This document shows positions 13,230 through 22,257 of a DNA stretch of 64,000 nt, in pieces; position 1 is the stretch's first letter, and each line of letters starts with the position of its first letter. The stretch comes from Cydia pomonella (taxonomy: Eukaryota > Arthropoda > Insecta > Lepidoptera > Tortricidae), in contig NC_084719.1 of the NCBI RefSeq assembly GCF_033807575.1, forward strand, positions 2,356,001 through 2,420,000, in the 5' to 3' direction. The notes under the pieces were generated by a model. The model saw nothing but the letters and a program-made list of their open reading frames with translations. It ran no database searches and was not told the origin of the DNA. The position numbers and the translations under genes were made by a program.

Positions 13230-13345
13230 GCGCGTGTATGAGGAATGTTGTGACAGTGAAGGAAGCGAAAGAGGAATGTCAGGATCGTAGCAAGTGGAAA
13301 TCCGTGGTCTCTATCTACCCCTCCGGGAAATTGGCGTGATTATAT
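13230..13345 (+). mobile_element. 3' end of an RTE-like LINE (ORF C-terminus)
   Basis: The plus strand from about 13251 reads KEAKEECQDRSKWKSVVS, then YPSGKLA and a stop at 13338-13340, followed by an ATGT-type repeat (TTATATGTATGCATGTATG). This wording matches my memory of the C-terminus of RTE-class endonuclease/reverse-transcriptase ORFs in Lepidoptera. Everything upstream is missing, so it is a 5'-truncated copy. Family assignment is from memory. Confidence 0.6.
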
Positions 13346-13375
13346 GTATGCATGTATGTTTGAATAGGACTCTAA

Positions 13376-13631
13376 CAGCCCGATTCGAAGAATGATTAAG
13401 ACACGTTTAAGATCTTGGAAGGATCTTTATTAAATCGATAACTAAACGACATGACAAAATTGACGTTTAGTTCGATTCCGCTGTGATCCCAATAAGATCT
13501 ATCTACGATATTTCTAACGTCAAAGTGACATTGGTTGCCCGAATCGAGCTGTTTCTGTCAATTATACGACATACAAACAATATCTAAACCAGAACTTATC
13601 GTTATCGTATCTCATTCTTCGAATCGGGCTG
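13376..13631. mobile_element. PIF/Harbinger-type MITE, 256 bp, TAA-flanked
   Basis: Perfect terminal inverted repeats CAGCCCGATTCGAAGAATGA (13376-13395) and TCATTCTTCGAATCGGGCTG (13612-13631), directly flanked by TAA on both sides (13373-13375 and 13632-13634). A 3-bp TWA target duplication is typical of PIF/Harbinger. The interior has further partial inverted symmetry and no ORF. It lies downstream of the last visible ankyrin exon. Confidence 0.75.
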
Positions 13632-13930
13632 TAAGTCAGCCCTGAGGATTGACTAGTGAAACCAAAGAGCGGCAGAGCTTCGAGGTTCGACTGTAACATA
13701 CGAGTATACTCGTACATTGTATAAGCAATGAGCTCTTGACGTATGCGTTTTACTTACAAACTTTCTACTCGCTCTATTTTCTTTTTATAACTTCATGTAA
13801 AATTTCATGTTATTTCAGAATGTTATTTTAAAATGAGAGCGTAAGTAGCTTGGATTGTATGATTCTGCGGTCAAGCAGTGGCTTTGTGAAACAGTGAAAA
13901 TTCGGGTGAAATCACAAATTAGGAGGTTAC

Positions 13931-14029
13931 CTTGTTCGTAGCAGCCAGACATGCGCCGGCGTCGACCAGTGTCTTCACGGCCGCCAAGTGTCCGTGCCAC
14001 GCCGCCATCAGGAGAGGTCGCATGCCGAA
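13931..14029 (-). CDS. Ankyrin-repeat protein (ANKDD1-like), exon 3
   Basis: This 99-bp exon encodes one complete ankyrin repeat, 33 residues, starting FGMRPLLMAAWHGHL and ending ACLAATNK. It is bounded by an acceptor (CCACAG before the TTC codon, AG at 14031-14030) and a donor (AAG followed by GTAACC, GT at 13930-13929). Both flanking introns are phase 0, so it joins exon 2 in frame. The Phe-Gly-Met opening and A-W-x-G-H-L core are what I recall for an early repeat of ANKDD1A/B proteins, which carry about ten ankyrin repeats and a C-terminal death domain. Only three exons are visible here; later repeats and any death domain are not in the 2.3 kb between this exon and the satellite array. Confidence 0.75.
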
Positions 14030-14099
14030 CTGTGGAGACGAATATAGATAATAAGCTTTCACGAGAATGTAATTGTGATTGATAATCGCTTCAATCAGG

Positions 14100-14225
14100 G
14101 CTTTAATGCCCTGTACCATGAAGGGTGAACCTTTGAGCGCGAAATCCGACATGGTTTACGAAGACGCGCCACGCTCGATAGGCGAGACGTGGCGTTCAAA
14201 GAGCCACTCGCGATTTACAATCTCA
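14100..14225. mobile_element. Diverged relative of the TTAA foldback at 16640
   Basis: The stretch CGACATGGTTTACGAAGACG, followed by CGCCACGCTCGATAG and GTGGCGTTCAAAG, aligns with the right half of the element at 16640-16758 (CGACAAGGTTCACGATTACG, CGCCGCGTGCGATAG, CTGGCGTTCAAAAGG). The left half is poorly conserved. It lies in intron 2 of the ankyrin gene. A short antisense ORF here is most likely a by-product. Confidence 0.45.
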
Positions 14226-14665
14226 CGTGCTAACAAATCGTAAAATGTCATCTCGGAGCCGCATATAATTTCTCCATTGAAGGCGAGCGTCCCTGTGCTT
14301 GATATTCTAATGTCCAATTCAATAGTTGACACGTCCCTTCTGTCACATCTAAACATTGCTTAGATATAACAGTGGACAGTAACGAACACACGGACGTCTT
14401 CCTTAAGGTGACATTTGGTTATCAACTGCAACTGCATTGCTGTAGTGACTAGCGACGTTACTGCTGCGGCGTTGCTGCCTTTGAATTTTGTTGGTTAAAT
14501 GGGTGACAGATTGAACGTCATAATCGCGACATTCACAACGGCGATAAATTCCTCGGCGAACGTCACTGATTTTATCAAGCAAATTAACAAATAATAATGT
14601 AAGGCCGCAGCTGTAATGCACGTGCGGTTGCCATCGGAACGTCACCATACACACTTGATCATACA

Positions 14666-14789
14666 GTCACGTCTGAAAATATCGATACGAAAAAACATGT
14701 GTACACTACCTTAATATACGGGCAATAATGTCGTGTATACGTATATTTATATTTGGCACTTTTTTCGTATCGATATTTTCAGACGTGAC
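14666..14789. mobile_element. Foldback element with 30-bp perfect inverted repeats
   Basis: GTCACGTCTGAAAATATCGA... at 14666-14695 is the exact reverse complement of 14760-14789, enclosing a 64-bp AT-rich loop. Short total length and perfect ends suggest a young MITE or a strong hairpin. Intron 2 of the ankyrin gene. Confidence 0.7.
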
Positions 14790-15195
14790 CGTACCTATAT
14801 GTACTGTGTTTATGTGTTTAGTTAGATCATGTCTTACAAGCCAAACACCGAATTTCCGGAGTTTCGATATTGCTCTGAATTTGCATAGTTATTATCTTGA
14901 CGCAATCAGATTCCAAATGGAGTATTATCATGCAGAAGTCTATCATATTGTACATATTAGGTACCTATATAATAAATTATGGTTCTTTATGCAGTATTGC
15001 GACGATCAAAGTCATGGCAGCTAAATTGAAGCACAATTACTAAGTCAGCCTGCGAAAAGTGCCAAATATCAATGAAAAAGCCGTGCCCCGAGTTTGAAAG
15101 ATGAAATAAATGGCGTTTTCCTACAGTATCACATGTTTTGTGTGAAACTGGATAATCAAAAGTCGACTTTTGACAATCAGAGTTGAGAACAATGA

Positions 15196-15240
15196 TAGAA
15201 TAGAATAGAATAGAATAGAATAGAATAGAATAGAATAGAA
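15196..15240. repeat. (TAGAA)9 microsatellite, probably a LINE 3' tail read in antisense
   Basis: Nine perfect TAGAA units followed by TATCATTTATTTCAGTATAA. Read on the minus strand this is an AAATAAATGATA stretch ending in (TTCTA)n, the way several lepidopteran LINE copies end. Two other copies with tandem pentamer tails are seen in this window (23090-23127 and 55540-55577). Confidence 0.7.
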
Positions 15241-15365
15241 TATCATTTATTTCAGTATAAGTACACAGTTATACAATACATATAGATGATGAAGATATTT
15301 ACTATTATCTATTTCATCATAGAGAAAAAAGAAGTAAGCATAGAGTGCTCACTATACACATCAGC

Positions 15366-15507
15366 CCGCGTAGCCAACGTGCCTATCGTTCACGCTGCGT
15401 GGCGAACGAAACACAACTGTCACAGTCGCACTAATATAGAAGAGTGATAGAGAGAGATCACTACGGTACGCAACGGAGCGTTAACGATTGTAACGTTGGC
15501 TACGCGG
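15366..15507. mobile_element. MITE, 142 bp, 15-bp perfect inverted ends
   Basis: CCGCGTAGCCAACGT at 15366-15380 is the exact complement of ACGTTGGCTACGCGG at 15493-15507. No ORF. Confidence 0.7.
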
Positions 15508-15511
15508 CCAG

Positions 15512-15770
15512 TTTTGGTACCAAAACGCTTATTATTTTCGTAGTCGACATCTAGCATCGAATAGGGGAATTATCAGTTCCGCTACGTGATACTAGATGTC
15601 TCTATAATTTTCAAAATAGAGTTCCGGTTTATCCGTTTATAATATAAGCTGAAAATTGTTGAGCATTAGACTTTTCGTTCGTCGCAATATCTATTGTCAA
15701 ATAGCAGTACTGATAATTCTGCTACTCAAAGTTAGATGTCGACTACGAAAATAAGCGTTTTGGTAGCAAA
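15512..15770. mobile_element. MITE, about 258 bp, inverted ends of nearly 40 bp
   Basis: The left end CAAAACGCTTATTATTTTCG, followed by TAGTCGACATCTA, matches the right end TAGATGTCGACTACGAAAAT, followed by AAGCGTTTTGG, as an inverted repeat. The interior shows a second, weaker pairing (GAATTATCAG / CTGATAATTC). I recall this terminal motif as a dispersed lepidopteran repeat. Confidence 0.75.
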
Positions 15771-15851
15771 AGTGATGTATGGAGTGAGCAATTTTAATAA
15801 CAAAACTTCCTTGAGACACAGACATATTACATAACTATGTTAAAACTTGGC

Positions 15852-15978
15852 ACTCACGTATTTTAAGTCGAAAACGCTCGATATGTTTCACTCCGTACTG
15901 AGAAGTGAAGCTGCTGACGCCACTCCTCGGTACAGAGTGAAACATGTCGAGCGTTTTCGACTTCAAATACGTGAGTGA
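15852..15978. mobile_element. MITE, 127 bp, nearly all stem
   Basis: CACTCACGTATTTTAAGTCG... at 15852 pairs with the segment ending ...CTTCAAATACGTGAGTG at 15978 over about 50 bp per arm. The core CGAAAACGCTCGA(T/C)ATGTTT appears in both arms. Confidence 0.8.
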
Positions 15979-16227
15979 TCCGTTTGAACATATTTAATAT
16001 GTGGACTATGTGGAGTGAACACTCTATGCTTACTTCTTATTTCTCTCTGCTACTATAATTATATGGTCGTCTCGTGCCCACAACCCACAACTTACGAGCT
16101 CACTGTGGGCATAGGTTGAGCTGCGTAAAATTGCTCTATAATATTTATTTATGACTTATTAGAAAGGAGTAAGGTGCAAAATTGTACACGTATATTTTAC
16201 GTCGATTATACATAATGTACGAAATTT

Positions 16228-16372
16228 TTAGGGTTCCGTATCCAACGGGTAAAAAGGAAACCTATTAATAAGACTCCGCTGTCCGTCCGTCTATTGCCGC
16301 TATATCAACAAATACTAAAAAGTACGGAATCTTCGGTGGGCGTGTCCAACTCGCACTTGCCCAGTTTTTTTA
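16228..16372. mobile_element. Internally deleted copy of a common lepidopteran repeat
   Basis: It begins TAGGGTTCCGTATCCAACGG, carries CTCCGCTGTCCGTCCGTCT and ends with TCCAACTCGCACTTGCCCAG then a T-run. The copy at 29211-29968 has the same landmarks in the same order. The two ends are partly inverted (GGGTTCCGTA / TACGGAATCTT). Class is uncertain (MITE or Helitron-derived). Confidence 0.6.
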
Positions 16373-16459
16373 GGCAATCAATTGATTGCATCAGTGATCC
16401 ATTTCCGCGTGTACTCAAGGAAATAAATTCAAATATAACCGTTAAATGATCACGCTCAC

Positions 16460-16558
16460 CTTGTCGGCAGCTTCGATGTCACATTTGGCGTCGATGAGCA
16501 AATTGACGATCTCCACGTTGCCGCGACTCGCCGCCCAGTGGATCGGGGCGCGCCCGTA
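16460..16558 (-). CDS. Ankyrin-repeat protein (ANKDD1-like), exon 2
   Basis: This 99-bp exon encodes exactly one 33-residue ankyrin repeat, opening YGRAPIHWAASRGNVEIV and closing CDIEAADK. The acceptor is CGCAG before TAC (AG at 16560-16559); the donor is AAG/GTGAGC (GT at 16459-16458). Both junctions are phase 0, so it continues exon 1 (ending CRNN) without a frame change and leads into FGMRP of exon 3. The H-W-A-A core and G-N/H-x-E-x-V helix are textbook ankyrin features. One-repeat-per-exon structure is known for several ankyrin genes. Confidence 0.8.
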
Positions 16559-16639
16559 CTGCGAATCAATTATTAAGTGATATTTTGCTGACGACTGCCA
16601 GCAGTGGGAATTGGACGATGTCACTGCCAGTTCCCTTAA

Positions 16640-16758
16640 CCTTTTGACCGCCAAAGACGTCATATGACGCGCGCGGCTACAGCCCAATATCAACCTTCAT
16701 GCGTACCGACAAGGTTCACGATTACGCGCCGCGTGCGATAGACCTGGCGTTCAAAAGG
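16640..16758. mobile_element. TTAA-flanked (piggyBac-type) MITE, 119 bp
   Basis: TTAA at 16636-16639 and 16759-16762 flank inverted ends CCTTTTGACCGCC and GGCGTTCAAAAGG (one mismatch). TTAA target sites are the hallmark of piggyBac-class insertions. Too short to code for a transposase. Confidence 0.7.
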
Positions 16759-17205
16759 TTAATAAACTGCGTTGCTGCGTTTTAAAGAATGACATCAACC
16801 ATTTTCCCCTGCTACAACACTGTACCACTAGCGCTAAGAAGAGCGTCCATTAAGAAAGTAAAATAATTTTTCAATATAAGGACCGTGCAACGTTGAAAAA
16901 CCGCCTTTACTTTGAATTACTTAGAAACAATCACGCTGCACAATCGAGTTCACAAGATCTTTAAAAATATATTTACACGGCTCTGCTAATAAGGTCCTGC
17001 AAATATATTTTTGGAACGTTGGTTTATTAAGATGTTTGTGAATTCAATAATAAGCTCATGTTGAGGACAATTCACGCTCTGCCCCATTCGCATGTTGACT
17101 TATGGCCTAACTCAGAAACTTTTAAAACTAAATAAGTCACCTTTCCGTTAAGTTTTAAAAATATATGTAACAAGTGCAAATCCCCAACCTCGATCTAATG
17201 AAACT

Positions 17206-17396
17206 GGCTGCTTTTCCACTAATGTGGAGATGAGAGGAGAGGTATGGGACTCAACCATCAGCCAGTAGCATTACTTGTGGTTGTAATCTAGCGGAGCGGA
17301 GAACGGAGAACAGATGTGAATTACAACCTGCTATTGGTTGGTTCCCGCGAGTCTCCTCTCATCTTCGCTCATCTCAGCCTTAGTGAAAAAGAAGCC
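17206..17396. mobile_element. MITE with GGCTGCTTTTCCACTA-type ends, copy 1
   Basis: Left end GGCTGCTTTTCCACTAATG and right end TTAGTGAAAAAGAAGCC form an inverted repeat; GAGATGAGAGGAGA and TCTCCTCTCATCT lie just inside. A second copy is at 32608-32788. Lies in intron 1 of the ankyrin gene. Confidence 0.7.
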
Positions 17397-17441
17397 TAAG
17401 TGACACCATCTATATTATATATATATGTAACAACAATAATA

Positions 17442-17570
17442 GTACATTACGATACAAGTGCGAAAAATAGGAAATTCGAAACGAGTGGCGATAAATTAAA
17501 ACACGACCGAAGGGAGTGTTTTAAATCGACACGAGTTGCGAATTACCTATTCGCACATGTATCGTACAAC
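17442..17570. mobile_element. Foldback element related to 55000-55106
   Basis: GTACATTACGATACAAGTGC (left) pairs with GCACATGTATCGTAC (right); AACGAGTGGCGATAAATTAA pairs with TTTAAATCGACACGAGTTGC. The termini resemble those of the foldback at 55000-55106, suggesting one family with different interiors. Confidence 0.65.
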
Positions 17571-18099
17571 GTTTTACAGTACATATGGCCCTTTAAATGT
17601 TCGACACAGTAACGTAATATGCTACTTCTCGCACTAGTGCTATAAAGTAGCCCCATATGTACTGTAAAAACTTGTATGTACTGTCAGAGAAATTAGGTCC
17701 CTCGCGGCTTTCATGTTAACTTTATTGTCACCGTGACAAGGTACTTAAGGACTTTGTTACATGGAGACAGTCAAATTTTTTCTTTGCCCTTATAAAATGA
17801 ATGTTTATGAATTAAATTTAAACACTTTTTATCACTCGCCTGGGAGCAACTTATTAAAATTTCAGAAGGTTTCATTTAACTTTATTCGACCTCATTATGG
17901 TTTAAAGGGCAAGCTATGATCAAAACTTCTCTTGGGAATGGGAGGCGAAGCTGAGTTTAAGGATTAATATCAAAGGCAACTTGTAGTTAGTTATTATACT
18001 TATTATAACGAAGAGATCAGAAACCTTTATCGAACTAATGTAATACGTACAGTACTTCCAAATACAAATTCCCACAAATTTGTGCCCTACAGAATTTAG

Positions 18100-18205
18100 G
18101 CTCGGCCTCCCCGTACAGCAGATTTGTTCACATCTGTAGGCCTCCGCGAGGCCTCGCGGACTCGTTTTTGGTGACGGCCTCGTGTAGCAGCAGATCGTAT
18201 TGTAT
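18100..18205 (-). pseudogene. Broken partial copy of ankyrin exon 1
   Basis: The minus strand from about 18203 repeats the middle of exon 1. The block CACGAGGCCGT and the preceding leucine codons are shared, and one frame reads DLLLHEAVTKNES versus DLLLHEAVIKNEP in the real exon. Downstream it has a short deletion and then ACAGATGTGAAC in place of ACAGACGTCAAC. The frame is lost after about 15 codons, there is no matching start, and no GTGAGT donor follows at the equivalent place. It lies directly downstream of the exon-1 donor, so it looks like a local tandem duplication inside intron 1. Confidence 0.75.
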
Positions 18206-18216
18206 GGAACACTCAC

Positions 18217-18342
18217 ATTATTCCTACAGTTGACGTCTGTAGGCCTCCTCAGAGCCTCGCGGACGGCATCGGGTTCGTTCTTGATGACGGCCTCGTGTAG
18301 CAGCAGGTCGTTTTGCTGCACGCGCGATCGCCCTTCGGCCAT
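18217..18342 (-). CDS. Ankyrin-repeat protein (ANKDD1-like), first coding exon
   Basis: Forty-two codons from ATG at 18342 (MAEGRSRVQQNDLLLHEAVI...) to CRNN, then a consensus donor GTGAGT at 18216-18211, phase 0. LLLHEAV is the second half of a capping ankyrin-like helix pair, and the D-V-N-C-R-N-N end leads in frame into exon 2. The ATG is preceded by TTGACAG, which could also be a splice acceptor, so an upstream exon cannot be excluded. The assembled reading (one partial plus two complete repeats) resembles the N-terminus of ANKDD1A/B-type proteins; this is from memory and a generic ankyrin protein is the alternative. Spans 1.66-kb and 2.43-kb introns to the next two exons. Confidence 0.72.
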
Positions 18343-18419
18343 CTGTCAACAAATTATCTCCATAACAATTGATCTAACTTCAATTTAACCTAAATAAAAT
18401 TACGGTAGTTTCGGCATAA

Positions 18420-18760
18420 GAATCATATTGTTTGGGTTTAAAGCTTGAGTTCGGTCAAAATATACCGAATTTTTCAGCCCCGGCGATGCTGAGGGCCGAC
18501 CACGAACACCGAAGTTCTTGATTTGTATCTTTTTCTTTTACTCTAATTGAGGTGTAATTACAGTGACAGAGAAAGATGCTCGCATTTGCGAACTTCGGTG
18601 TTCGCAGTGGACCCTCTGTATTTTTTTTGGTAGTGTCCGACTGAAGTTTCGGTTTCGGCAGGATTGGACCGAAACTGGACAGGAGCAAAAGCGAACCTTC
18701 GATTTCGACAAAAATCCGGTTTCGGTCGGACACTATTTATTTTAGTTTCGGCATTGATTA
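18420..18760. repeat. Degenerate CGAAAC/GTTTCGG repeat region with a hairpin
   Basis: Contains a perfect 15-bp inverted repeat CGAACACCGAAGTTC (18503-18517) / GAACTTCGGTGTTCG (18590-18604), then several dispersed TTTCGGT and CGAAACT units to 18745. It lies immediately upstream of the ankyrin start. No convincing ORF. Confidence 0.55.
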
Positions 18761-18764
18761 ACAC

Positions 18765-19411
18765 ACTTTTATAGATTTTATGAATAATGGACGACTTTTA
18801 TTTGTCCTTATAAAATAATTCACCAAGCAATGTAAGCGAGGTTTATTAGATTAGCAATAATTTGCATGTATTTTCATTACATTGCGGTATTTGATCAAAC
18901 TTTTGAATATAGTTTACCTTAGCAGCCGGCAATGTAACGTAAATTGCATGCAAGTTCTTGCTAGTCTACGCCTCACTGAACACTACTTTGTTTTAACTCA
19001 GAACGTTACATTTGATGACGCAACATCACAAACTGTCATGATGTACTAAATATATTGCCGCTAGAAAAACATTCAAACAATTAATTATGCTCAGTAGTAA
19101 GACTAAATAAAAAAAAAAAAAAAGAATTGTTTTAATGCACTAAAACCGACGTCTAGTTTAACTTTGCGGTTATATCAAAAATACACTGTATTATAAATTA
19201 TAATATTTCTATTTATTTTAATTATCAAAAGGGCAGGTGCGTCGGGCTACTCGTAGCTGCGTGATACAATTTTATCTTTGTTTATTCATCGTAATTAAAT
19301 GTCCACGTCCGTTGGCAATTTGTTTCATAAATTGGATATTGTCGTTTATAAATGGATAAAACAAAAAGGTTTTTTATGAAGCAATTGTGTTGAAAACAAG
19401 TGAATAAGGCG
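18765..19411. other. AT-rich DNA without a supported gene
   Basis: Upstream of the ankyrin gene. Contains a poly-A run near 19108-19122 and no ORF worth calling. Confidence 0.6.
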
Positions 19412-19519
19412 CATGGCGCACTGTATCCGATTCACACGTCGCTTCGAAGTTTGAGCGAGACAACGCTATGCACGTATTGTAGTGACATCCCGCTCGCGAA
19501 TCGGATACAGTGTGCCATG
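19412..19519. mobile_element. MITE, 108 bp, 22-bp inverted ends
   Basis: CATGGCGCACTGTATCCGATTC (two parts read contiguously at 19412-19433) pairs with 19498-19519 with one mismatch; the loop carries GCGAGACAACG. Short ORFs on both strands here are products of the palindrome. Confidence 0.7.
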
Positions 19520-19622
19520 CACCAAAGTGCACTGAGCAATGCAGCAATGTATGCAATAAATGTAGGAGTAATACAAATAGCCAACGAACAAATATAGGTA
19601 CAGTAGCTATCTGAATTATACC

Positions 19623-19721
19623 GGAGCGGCCGAGGTGATCACAGATATTTGAACAAACCCTCTATAACCAAGACGTTAAGGTGCATGCTCAGATACTTTT
19701 GAGCACCTTAGCATGGCCGCT
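19623..19721. mobile_element. GGAGCGGCC foldback element, copy 1
   Basis: Ends GGAGCGGCCGAGGTGATCAC and GAGCACCTTAGCATGGCCGC pair as an inverted repeat and the interior contains ACAGATATTTGAAC. A second, shorter copy lies at 44876-44946. I recall it as an abundant lepidopteran MITE. Confidence 0.7.
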
Positions 19722-20957
19722 CCAACCCAGAAAGCGCTAAACAGAAACAACACACCTAAAAATAAAAACTGGCAAACAATAACAGATAGGTAGCGTGTGT
19801 CAAAGCCGAAAAATATTCAATTAGGCTTCAATTACCCCGATAGCATCAGATGAGCGTAATTCCCCCGCGATGACGCGATGATACCGGCCCGCGGGTAATC
19901 GATCGCTGGTGTGGACGCGTCATTATAATTATTATGTGACCTATTTTATATCGAGATTGAAAGATGAATCTGACAATTTTGCCTGTCAGATTATGGTGGC
20001 GCTTTATCAGCTGTCACGACGTTTTCCGCGCTTAAGCTGAGTTCCAACATAATACGATACGATAATTTATTGATAAAATATATTTTTACGTCACGTCTTA
20101 ATATTAGGTACTTAAAATCTATTATTTACATCATTCATTATTTGATTTTTTTTTAAATCGGTGTATTTTGTTGATAAATAACTGTAGAAGCTTTATATTT
20201 TAACCGACTTTACTATTTGGAAGTAAGAGTTGTCAAGTTTGTTTGAACAGTTGGTATAATTGTCACCACGTCGGAATCTGAAACGTACCATGCACGTTGC
20301 GTTTGACGAAGTGACTGCTGATGAAGCTTGAAGTGTCGATGACTATAAAGTGAAGATAATTTAAACGGTTGGGAGGAAGGTTATTTTCTGTTCAAGAATC
20401 CGACTGTACCGTTCGGATTCAGACTGCACCCGCATCTCAATTTTTACGATATAAGGATTATAAAGTAAAGGTGAAATGAGAAAATGCTGAGAGGAATTAT
20501 AATTAAGTAACTTTAAGTACTGCGTATTGTATTTGTACAAATCGTAGGCAGCGGCCAGCCGCAGCACAGCGTGTCCGAACCACACCCTTTGTTGTTGAGG
20601 GACAGCGATACCCGTGCTAAACTTTTAATAAAATTTGTAAATTTAGAATAGAATATAGTTAGAAATGGCTCTCCGTTTGGAGGAGGCCTATACCCAAACA
20701 GGGGTTCTTGCAACAGAACCATAATAATTAACTATTAGGTATATACACAAACACTTAGAGTAGGAAGTAGTATTTATTACAAAGTTTTATTCTATTTTAT
20801 AAAGTTAGAACAAAATTAAGAAAAATATACTAATATTAGTAAATAGTAATACTTAGGCAACTGACATAAGACACTGTAATCCTTAAATTCGTGCAAGAAA
20901 CAAAAGGCTTTTTTATTTTTTTTATTTTTATTTTATTATTTATAGTTATAAATTCGT
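19722..20957. other. AT-rich DNA without a supported gene
   Basis: No exon-like ORF. Only short AT-rich simple stretches, with a T-rich run at 20909-20940 just before the SINE. Confidence 0.6.
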
Positions 20958-20974
20958 AGATGCGGGTCTACAAC

Positions 20975-21269
20975 CAATCCGGAGGTCGCGGGTTCAAACC
21001 CCGGCTCGTACCAATGAGTTTTTCGGAACTTATGTACGAAATATCATTTGATACGAGTATTTACCAGTCGCTTTTCGGTGAAGGAAAACATCGTGAGGAA
21101 ACCGGACTAATCCCAACAAGGCCTAGTTTACCCTCTGGGTTGGAAGGTCAGATGGCAGTCGCTTTCGTTAAAACTAGTGTCCGCCAAATCTTGGGATTAG
21201 TTGTCAAGCGGACCCCAGGCTCCCATGAGCCGTGGCAAAATGCCGGGACAACGCGAGGAAAAAGAAGAG
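20975..21269 (+). mobile_element. 5'-truncated tRNA-derived SINE with target duplication
   Basis: The copy starts inside the tRNA-like head (CAATCCGGAGGTCGCGGGTT) and keeps the B box GGTTCAAACC, but the A box is gone. The body includes ACTTATGTACGAAATATC, CGGTGAAGGAAAACATCG and GTGGCAAAATGCCGGG. It is flanked by AGATGCGGGTCTACAAC at 20958-20974 and 21270-21286, a 16-17 bp target duplication, proving retroposition. A fuller antisense copy is at 43715-44060. Its single 127-codon ORF is incidental. Confidence 0.85.
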
Positions 21270-21289
21270 AGATGCGGGTCTACAACTTT

Positions 21290-22257
21290 TTAGTACCATC
21301 AGTTCAGGTTATGGTTTCCGTTCCTGTGGACATCATAAAATAAATACAATCTTAATTGTTGTACTTTTTCTTTAGAGGAATGTTAAAACCTACTACTTCT
21401 TTAAATTAAAATCCTATAGAAATATATGTAAATAAATCGTAAACTTATGTTATGTCCACAACGGTATACACGCCGATTTCCCAAACGATTTTGACCCACT
21501 CAGAAAAAAAAGCAAAATTCTTCAAGACGAAACACATTTTCTAAGATGGCGTTTTTTTTGGGTCCCCAACCGTCAAATAATCTAATAAATTAAAACGAGA
21601 CCTCTTATTAACTTATCTGCATACCAAATATTAGGACTTATCTTGAGATATCGACCTTTGTCTTAAGAATATAATTATTATGATTTTACGATATGTGAAT
21701 GGAGCCCGTGTGTAGTAGGATATCAGTAGAGAGGTATCATCTTCCAGGCTTCTAAGAGCCATTAGCCTGAGTGGGGGCGCGGCGCCGGCCGGTCGTCAAT
21801 GCGGAATTAGGCCAGATCATAGCCCGTAACGCAGCGTGACGCATAGTCTCCGCTATGTACAGGTACGAGTAGGTACAGGACATATATTGTCGCGCTCCTG
21901 AAGTGGAGTCGATTGCATTAGCTCAGATTCATGCAGGAATTATGGCGATCGTCTCTTTCAATATGTAGTTTTGTAATTGTCTTAAATTCCTCCTAGCTTA
22001 GAGTGTAGTGACGTTGTCTAAGTAGCTGGAAGTCCTGGGTTCGAATCTAAGTATAGTAATTTATTTGTGTATTTATCACGAATATTTGTTCCTAAGTTAT
22101 AGATGTTTTCTGATATCATAGCCTCGTATGTACCCATAGTCCAAGTTTTGGTTAGTCTGGGGCTAGGACGATCTGTGTTGTTTTTATTAAGCAAATAATA
22201 GCTGATTCTAATAAGGACCGAATATATTTACAGACATGTAAACATGAAATGAAATGA
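21290..22257. other. No gene; weak tRNA-SINE-like remnant near 22000-22160
   Basis: 22000-22060 holds CCTGGGTTCGAATCT, a B-box-like string, followed by ATTTATTTGTGTATTTATCACG and TTGTTCCTAAGTTATAGATG, resembling the body of common lepidopteran SINEs. A GC-rich patch lies at 21770-21850. (GAAAT)n at 22243-22257 directly precedes the LINE fragment. No convincing coding exon. Confidence 0.45.

Larger units (their letters stand above)
15318..16050. mobile_element. Large inverted-repeat element, 730 bp, containing three smaller foldbacks
   Basis: Left arm 15318-15352 (AGAAGTAAGCATAGAGTGCT core) pairs with right arm 16015-16050 (AGTGAACACTCTATGCTTAC core) with few mismatches. Inside lie three independent inverted-repeat elements at 15366-15507, 15512-15770 and 15852-15978. 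The outer arms may belong to an older element that received the three insertions, or the unit may be a composite foldback. It lies in intron 2 of the ankyrin gene. Confidence 0.6.

Noticed and set aside
13815..14000. 61-codon ORF overlapping ankyrin exon 3
   Set aside because: Different frame from the ankyrin repeat; a shadow of the exon.
14156..14356. 66-codon ORF in intron 2
   Set aside because: It partly overlaps a MITE relative and has no splice or domain support.
15196..15240. Telomeric repeat
   Set aside because: The unit is TAGAA, not the insect TTAGG, and it fits a LINE tail.
18455..18764. Overlapping ORFs of 60-92 codons
   Set aside because: They run through an inverted-repeat, TTTCGG-rich region on both strands, as expected for low-complexity palindromes.
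20960..21343. 127-codon ORF as a gene
   Set aside because: It is read through a SINE and its target duplications.
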